From Triparma columacea (Eukaryota > Sar > Bolidophyceae > Parmales > Triparmaceae), in the NCBI GenBank assembly GCA_030267965.1, contig BRYA01000935.1:15371-30316 (forward strand): DNA of 14,946 nt, read 5' to 3'. The notes under the pieces are model-generated. The model saw only the letters and a list, made by a program, of their open reading frames with translations. It did no database searches and was not told the DNA's origin. The position numbers were made by a program, and so were the translations under genes. Positions 12,101 to 14,946 of the stretch are shown piece after piece; position 1 is the stretch's first letter, and each line of letters starts with the position of its first letter.

Positions 12101-14946
12101 CATCACGCCTGTGTACGGGACAAGCAATGGAAATACTGCCATTACCGTCACAGGAAACTCATGGTCGACAACTGCTGAGTCGGCCTGCCTCTTTGGCAAG
12201 ATCAAGGTCCCAATGCTAACCGACTCTAGCGTTGCCAGGAGCGGCATTTGTAGGTCGCCGAGGCATGAGGAGGGAGCCGTGAAGGTGCAGATTACAAATA
12301 ATGGGATCACATGGGCGGAGGTTGGTGACTTTGAGTTCAAGTCTGCTCCCACTGCAACAATGGTTTCCCCAGCTCTTGGGGATGTGGGTGGCGGGACCGT
12401 TGTCACCGTTTCCGGGGCTAACTTGGAGAACTCTGTTGGGTGCAGGTTTGGAGGAGAGGCCGGGGACATCACCACCAGTGTTGTTTCGGCATCTTCCACC
12501 GAAGTGGTATGTGTTACCCCTCCTAAGACCTCAAGGGGGAAGTTCGATGATGGCTACAGGGTAGTTGAGCTCGTGAACTCGGCTGGGGATTTCACCTCTG
12601 ACGAACTCCTATTTTTGTACCACGACACTGTTAGGGTCCTTCATACATACCCAAAGAGCGGTCCTGTTAAAGGCAACTCTACGGTCCTTGTGCACGGCCG
12701 AAACTTCATCGACACGCCAAACCTCACTTGCAAGTTCGGTGACAAGTTCGTTAAGGCGATGTTCCTATCTGGCACTCAACTCAGTTGCGTAACGGCGCCT
12801 GCAGATGACGCTGTTGGGGATGTGTCTGTACACGTCAGTTTGAATGGTGTTGACTTCTCTGAGGATTCGGCGACGTATAAATTTGACGCACCGATTCAGG
12901 TTGCTAGTGTAACCCCTTCGTTTGGTCCCATCTTGGGCGGGACAATTGTGAGGGTGGTTGCGAATAACGTCAGATATACAGGAGCGGTTGGATGTCGTTT
13001 TGGCGAGGTTTTCGTTACTGCTACGTTCCGCTCAGCACAAGAGATCGAGTGCGTCAGCCCCTCAAGTGGCAGTGTTGGCTCCGTAGATGTCAGCATAACT
13101 CTAAACGGGGTCGATTATGACAACGCAGTCGTGGGAACGGCAACGTTTACGTACGTTCCCACGCCTGAGGTATTGGGCATCTCTCCTCGCACAGGTTGGA
13201 GGGATGGCGGTGTCGAATTGACACTGAGTACAAAGAACCTTGTGGGGTCTGGTTTGGGCAGCCTTGAGTGCAGCTTTGCGAGCAGATATGGCTCTGTAAG
13301 GACGGCTGTGTCCCATGTCGATGAAAGCTTGGACCTCGTCAAGTGTCTTACCCCTCCTCAGAAGCAAGCTGGTGCTCAGGTGGTGAACCTCGATGATACG
13401 GTTGGTGTTTCTTTGGTTTACTCTGGCAGTCCAAAATCCCACGAAGTCAGTGGTTCCCTATTCACATATCTAGATGCTATGCTTGTCGACAGGATCGTGC
13501 CCATGAGTGGATCTCATCTTGGAGGAACTGAGGTGCAGGTTCATGGTGAGAACTTCTTGAATGAGAAGGATCTAGTCTGCGTCTTCTCTCCAACTTCGGG
13601 GGGAGCGCCGCTCAAGACGGAGGCTTCCTACGTATCTAGTACTGTGGTTGTTTGCAGCTCGCCGCCTTACTTCTCAAGTGGCGCCGCTACTGTCACGGTT
13701 TCTTCTACGGACGACAGTGTGAGAACGTTCAGGAGCATGGCTAAATTTACGTATTTCAACCAGCCCCATGTGGAGAGGGTGTACCCAAACTGGGGCGTGA
13801 GAAGTGGGGGCACCATCGTGACGTTGACTGGGCACGGGTTCGGGAGGAGTATTGACGGCGATGTCAATGATGCTGATAAGATAGTGAATCACCAGTTGCT
13901 TTGCAGATTCGGGAACAACACACACCCGACCCCTGGAAGGTACATTTCTGAGCAGGAGGTTGCGTGCAAGACACCCATGGCCTCTGGTGATGTCGGGTCT
14001 GGGAGTGTCGTCTTTGTCGAGATCAGCATGAACGGCGGGTACGACTGGACTGACTCTGGGGTTGAGTTCACTTACACTCAAATGGTGAGGTTGGAGACTG
14101 TTTCTCCTGCCTTTGGGAGTGTAAGTGGGGGCACTGTCGTCACGATGAGTTGTGCTGGTATCGATCAGACTGTCGTTGATCAGAGCGCCGGAGATCTGTG
14201 GTGCCACTTCGGAGAGGACGCCGTTGCAGGAAGTATCGTCGCTGATGCAATGGGTTCGTATGGCGTGTCTTGCCAAACCCCTGCTGCCCGCAGTGGTAGG
14301 GAGGGTAGCGTCGCCGTGGAAGTGTCTTTCGGCCTCGGTAAGCACGACAGAACCGACTCAAATGTTCTTTTCCAGTTTCTTGATGATGCAATTGTCAGCA
14401 ATGTCTACCCCGTGTCTGGCCTCTTGGAGGGAGGGGAAATTGTGTTGCTCGATGGAGCCAGATTTTCCAACACTGCTTCACTGAAATGCAGTTTTGGGGG
14501 CGTTGATAGCAAAGCGATTTGGGTGAATTCGGGAAGGGTCAAGTGTGTCACACCTGTTTGGTCAGGGAATGTCGATGAACATGTTGCTGTTGAGGTTAGT
14601 CACAACGGTGTTGACTTCATCGACACCGGCTTCACTTTTGTCTTTAAAGGCTCTCCTACCGTTCTGTCCGTATCCCCGACAACGGTTGAAGCCGATGGAG
14701 GTACCGCAGTCATCTTGACGGGGGTTAATCTTGCAACTGTTAGCGCTTGCAGGTTTGGAGAGTACGGCTCGAGGTCCAGGGTGAGCGTCGTGAACAGTGA
14801 ACGTGTTGTCTGTGCAGCGCCTAGGCTGCCTGTCCGTAGTCCTATGGAGGGAGGCAATGTCGCTCTTTTCCTTTCAACAGGGGGAAGCTACTTTGACTCT
14901 GGCATTGCTGTGACGTATTCTAGCATGAAGACGGGCGCGACACTCT
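1..14946 (+). CDS. Giant IPT/TIG-repeat protein, internal fragment (partial at both ends)
   Basis: Join of 1-108, 250-1038 and 1171-14946, first full codon at 3; 4,890 residues without a stop. The visible protein is one partial plus 53 whole IPT/TIG (Ig-like) domains. Each runs: linker, strand with 'I-x-P', a 'GGT-x-V-x-V-x-G-x-x-F' hairpin, 'LKCRFG'-like strand, 'YIS-x-T-x-V-x-C-x-x-P' strand, then 'V-S-N-N-G-V-D-F' and 'F-E-Y'. Both cysteines are present in all 53 domains. Known TIG-repeat proteins (plexins, Met, fibrocystin, protist adhesion proteins) are mostly cell-surface proteins, so an extracellular adhesive or structural role is inferred. No signal peptide, membrane span, catalytic domain or cytoplasmic domain lies in the window, so anchoring and partner are unknown. 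The true termini are outside. It could belong to a fibrocystin-like, adhesin-like or cell-covering protein; the family is clear, the function is not. Confidence 0.93.
109..249 (+). other. Intron 1 (phase 1, 141 bp)
   Basis: The donor is GTGAGT at 109 and the acceptor is TTCGCAG ending at 249. A CTAAC branch-point-like motif lies at 201-205, followed by a pyrimidine-rich stretch. Removing it joins 'FEYKDG' to 'AAVGSISP', which restores the linker length seen between other domains of the array. The intron is 47 codons long and has no in-frame stop, so a retained form would add a 47-residue insert that does not resemble an IPT domain. It is predicted from sequence only. Confidence 0.85.
201..205 (+). 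promoter_or_regulatory. Candidate branch point CTAAC, intron 1
   Basis: CTAAC about 45 nt before the acceptor. The same pentamer is retained at the matching place in intron 2 although most of the intron has diverged. Confidence 0.5.
250..1038 (+). repeat. Super-repeat unit 1 (IPT domains A-B-C), one complete exon
   Basis: This 789-nt exon (263 codons) carries three IPT domains starting near 250 (A), 519 (B) and 780 (C). A-type hallmarks are 'GSIVGGT' and 'SCLFG'. B-type hallmarks are 'EPASGSVDGGTSIL-x-TGYGF' and 'GRYISPT'. C-type hallmarks are 'SPSFG', 'NFEFS' and 'LKCRFG'. Both exon ends are phase 1, so the exon is symmetric and could be duplicated or skipped without a frameshift. Its A and B domains are nearly identical to those of unit 2. 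Confidence 0.88.
812..821 (+). repeat. G10 homopolymer inside a coding domain
   Basis: Ten consecutive G bases encode the glycine hairpin of the C domain in unit 1 ('GGMGGGTSV'). Corresponding hairpins elsewhere use mixed Gly codons. The frame stays open at this length. Confidence 0.9.
1039..1170 (+). other. Intron 2 (phase 1, 132 bp)
   Basis: The donor is GTGAGT at 1039 and the acceptor is GTTGCAG ending at 1170. CTAAC lies at 1114-1118, followed by a long C/T-rich tract. It sits at the same place in the repeat unit as intron 1 (between a C-type and an A-type domain) and in the same phase. Splicing gives 'FEYKDR-AAVGSISP'. It is homologous to intron 1 (shared short words such as TGCTCCT and TCTAACC) but clearly diverged with indels. 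It too is a multiple of three (44 codons) and stop-free in frame. Confidence 0.87.
1114..1118 (+). promoter_or_regulatory. Candidate branch point CTAAC, intron 2
   Basis: CTAAC about 53 nt before the acceptor, followed by a pyrimidine-rich stretch. It matches the motif in intron 1. Confidence 0.5.
1171..1949 (+). repeat. Super-repeat unit 2 (IPT domains A-B-C), start of the giant exon
   Basis: Domains start near 1171 (A), 1440 (B) and 1689 (C). A and B are near copies of unit 1. The C domain is the same type but clearly diverged ('NSFELSKDLRCRFG' against 'NFEFSEKLKCRFG'), so the close identity stops at 1670. Unlike the two preceding unit boundaries, the boundary to unit 3 has no intron. Confidence 0.88.
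1950..2738 (+). repeat. Super-repeat unit 3 (IPT domains A-B-C)
   Basis: Domains start near 1950 (A), 2220 (B) and 2478 (C); 263 codons. Type marks remain clear: 'LSCLFD' in A, 'LLTGYGF' and 'PGRYIS' in B, 'SPSFGP', 'FEFSKNLKCRFG' and 'VSNNGLDF' in C. The DNA is much less like units 1 and 2 than those are like each other. Confidence 0.85.
2739..3536 (+). repeat. Super-repeat unit 4 (IPT domains A-B-C)
   Basis: Domains start near 2739 (A), 3009 (B) and 3279 (C); 266 codons. A has 'GSISGGTVVVVEGSGFEDS', B has 'IIGYNF' and 'ECDTP', C has 'FVFSKDLKCRFG' and 'VANNGVDF'. The A-B-C order is kept although the sequence has drifted. Confidence 0.82.
3537..4328 (+). repeat. Super-repeat unit 5 (IPT domains A-B-C)
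   Basis: Domains start near 3537 (A), 3807 (B) and 4068 (C); 264 codons. The A domain shares a sharply bounded, nearly identical patch with the A domain of unit 6. The C domain carries 'FIFSKHLKCRFG' and 'VSNNGVDF' and resembles the unit 4 C domain ('PQAGPS-x-GGT'). Confidence 0.82.
3561..3746 (+). repeat. 186-bp direct repeat within the unit 5 A domain, copy 1
   Basis: Aligns without gaps to 4356-4541, with about 10 differences in 186 nt (about 95%). It covers one IPT domain from 'SKGSIVGGT' to the 'SSTV-x-LE' strand. Similarity drops sharply on both sides. Confidence 0.88.
4329..4868 (+). repeat. Super-repeat unit 6, A and diverged B domains only
   Basis: A domain from about 4329 and B-like domain from about 4602 ('LSGYNFVDSDSLKC', 'FVSPTKIEC'). 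The B domain has lost the usual GG hairpin ('LGNQDVAMV' in its place). The next domain (4869) is not recognisably C-type, so the regular period-three pattern ends here. Confidence 0.72.
4356..4541 (+). repeat. 186-bp direct repeat within the unit 6 A domain, copy 2
   Basis: Partner of 3561-3746 at an offset of 795 nt, which is one super-repeat period. The flanking B and C domains of the two units are far less alike, so the patch looks locally homogenised. Confidence 0.88.
4869..5726 (+). repeat. Three atypical IPT domains
   Basis: Domains start near 4869, 5136 and 5466. All keep the two cysteines ('FRCLFG'/'LTCPSP', 'YLCAFG'/'VTCSTP', 'LTCSFD'/'VECSLP') but have lost the double-glycine hairpin typical of IPT domains ('TTSGTTL', 'AVSSTIAV', 'LSTLDPVV'). 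The middle domain is long (about 110 residues), with an extra Ser-rich segment before its last strands. The fold is probably retained, judged from cysteine spacing and strand pattern; this is the most degenerate stretch of the array. Confidence 0.72.
5727..6779 (+). repeat. Four diverged IPT domains
   Basis: Domains start near 5727, 6003, 6261 and 6516. The first and last are canonical ('GPPSGGTTVTITG', 'GPASGGNVVRLAG'). The first carries an extra Cys pair near its end (codons at 5946 and 5964) in place of the usual 'NNGVDF'. The second is short in the region before its first Cys. The third has one unpaired extra Cys (codon at 6483). Confidence 0.8.
6780..7619 (+). repeat. Three diverged IPT domains before the linker
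   Basis: Domains start near 6780, 7080 and 7356. The first is unusually charged, with 'LERKSGGSRAVTLSG' and 'LKDDTGEEVS', and its ending lacks the NG-x-DF motif. The second has 'EFGQAATVIVEG' instead of a GG hairpin. The third is canonical at its start ('SADGGTVVTVAG') but ends in 'SGWGSYLAQ'. All keep both cysteines. Confidence 0.76.
7620..7685 (+). other. Ser/Thr/Glu-rich interdomain linker
   Basis: Twenty-two residues rich in Ser, Thr, Ala and Glu separate two IPT domains. Elsewhere in the array the domains follow each other with almost no spacer. The segment looks disordered and could be a hinge, an O-glycosylation site or a protease-sensitive point; which one cannot be told from sequence. 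Confidence 0.65.
7686..8744 (+). repeat. Four IPT domains after the linker
   Basis: Domains start near 7686, 7959, 8217 and 8487. The second keeps C-type marks ('NFIFSSLLKCK', 'VSNNNVDFSES') and the third looks A-like ('GPVAGGTSVTVTGANFENT'), a remnant of the super-repeat order. The fourth lacks the GG hairpin and has extra cysteines (one next to its first conserved Cys at 8586-8591, one at 8703). Confidence 0.82.
8745..9848 (+). repeat. Four IPT domains
   Basis: Domains start near 8745, 9018, 9291 and 9570. Canonical hairpins are 'GSVHGGTTVTVSG', 'GNLAGGTSVAVTV', 'GQRGGTVVTINGSNF' and 'GSNSGGTSVTVTG'. Cys strands are VKCHFG/LQCLAP, AFCKFG/VSCVSP, AICKFG/VTCLSP and LQCMFD/IACVSP. The last ends with 'VSMNGLDFSPTS', very like the 5' units. 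Confidence 0.85.
9849..10937 (+). repeat. Four IPT domains
   Basis: Domains start near 9849, 10113, 10377 and 10647. The first three are canonical; two of them end in 'VSNNGQDF' and 'VSNNGFDF'. The fourth has an extended segment between its two conserved cysteines ('VSTTTTVQGTVASDNS'). Confidence 0.84.
10938..12083 (+). repeat. Four IPT domains
   Basis: Domains start near 10938, 11232, 11502 and 11799. The second and third are canonical ('GPVGGGTAVTISGTNF', 'GHFEGGSVVTVSGANF'). The first has 'GSTLGTTSVTITG' and a C-E-T-G ending on its second Cys strand instead of C-x-x-P. The fourth has 'ENLAGVKLLISGGNFF', with a weakened hairpin. Confidence 0.82.
12084..13160 (+). repeat. Four IPT domains
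   Basis: Domains start near 12084, 12345, 12627 and 12891. The first has 'GTSNGNTAITVTGNSW' and an atypical 'GICRSP' second Cys strand. The second is shortened just before its first Cys ('NLENSVGCRFG'). The third and fourth end in 'VSLNGVDF' and 'TLNGVDY'. Confidence 0.82.
13161..14387 (+). repeat. Four IPT domains with insertions
   Basis: Domains start near 13161, 13476, 13761 and 14082. They are longer than average (about 95-107 residues), with inserts between conserved strands. The third has an Asp-rich insert ('IDGDVNDADKI', codons 13851-13883) before its first Cys. The fourth carries an additional Cys (codon at 14151) beside its hairpin. The standard Cys pair is intact in each. Confidence 0.8.
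14388..14946 (+). repeat. Last two IPT domains in the window; frame continues
   Basis: Domains start near 14388 and 14652. The first has 'GLLEGGEIVLLDG', 'LKCSFG', 'VKCVTP' and 'VSHNGVDF'. The second has 'EADGGTAVILTG', 'SACRFG' and 'VVCAAP' and reaches its last strand near 14930. A few further codons are open at the window edge with no stop. Confidence 0.82.

Noticed and set aside
761..14857. Dozens of antisense open frames, up to 223 codons (for example 13674-14345 and 761-1384 on the minus strand)
   Set aside because: They lie entirely over the IPT coding sequence, recur with the repeat ('VTVTVVPP'-type peptides are the complement of the hairpin codons), and have no common start context or domain. 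They reflect codon composition of the sense gene.
1..14946. Bacterial or phage origin (large IPT adhesins exist in bacteria)
   Set aside because: Two well-formed introns in equivalent positions, no ribosome-binding sites or neighbouring genes, and eukaryote-like gene structure argue against it. Without a homology search this is not absolute.

Overview
The window is a fragment from inside one enormous protein-coding gene. It is read left to right in a single frame, with codons starting at positions divisible by 3. Neither the start codon nor the stop codon is in the window. Two GT-AG introns with matching features point to a nuclear eukaryotic genome. Mixed codon usage and short introns (141 and 132 bp) would suit a protist such as a unicellular alga, but the lineage cannot be fixed from this sequence.

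Layout: positions 1-108 are the end of an exon, 109-249 is intron 1, 250-1038 is a 789-nt exon, 1039-1170 is intron 2, and 1171-14946 is one exon of at least 13,776 nt that is still open at the window edge. Spliced, this gives at least 4,890 residues. All of it is a head-to-tail array of Ig-like IPT/TIG domains: one partial domain plus 53 whole ones, averaging about 91 residues. Every domain keeps two cysteines, one in an 'LKCRFG'-like strand and one in a 'V-x-C-x-x-P' strand. That pattern suggests an extracellular, disulfide-stabilised fibre, as in other TIG-repeat surface proteins.

The array has a higher order. From the left edge to about 4868 it consists of a three-domain super-repeat (types A, B, C; about 263 residues or 790 nt). 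The middle exon holds exactly one such unit and has phase 1 introns at both ends. The first two units are about 98% identical over long stretches, later units are less alike, and beyond 4869 the period-three pattern fades into individually diverged domains. This suggests a repeat array expanding or being homogenised at its N-terminal side.

No second gene, RNA gene, mobile element, promoter or terminator was seen. Open frames on the other strand and in other frames overlap this coding sequence and look like composition shadows. The most interesting points are the scale of the array, the exon/super-repeat correspondence, the two stop-free introns of length divisible by three, and near-identical exons flanking strongly diverged introns.
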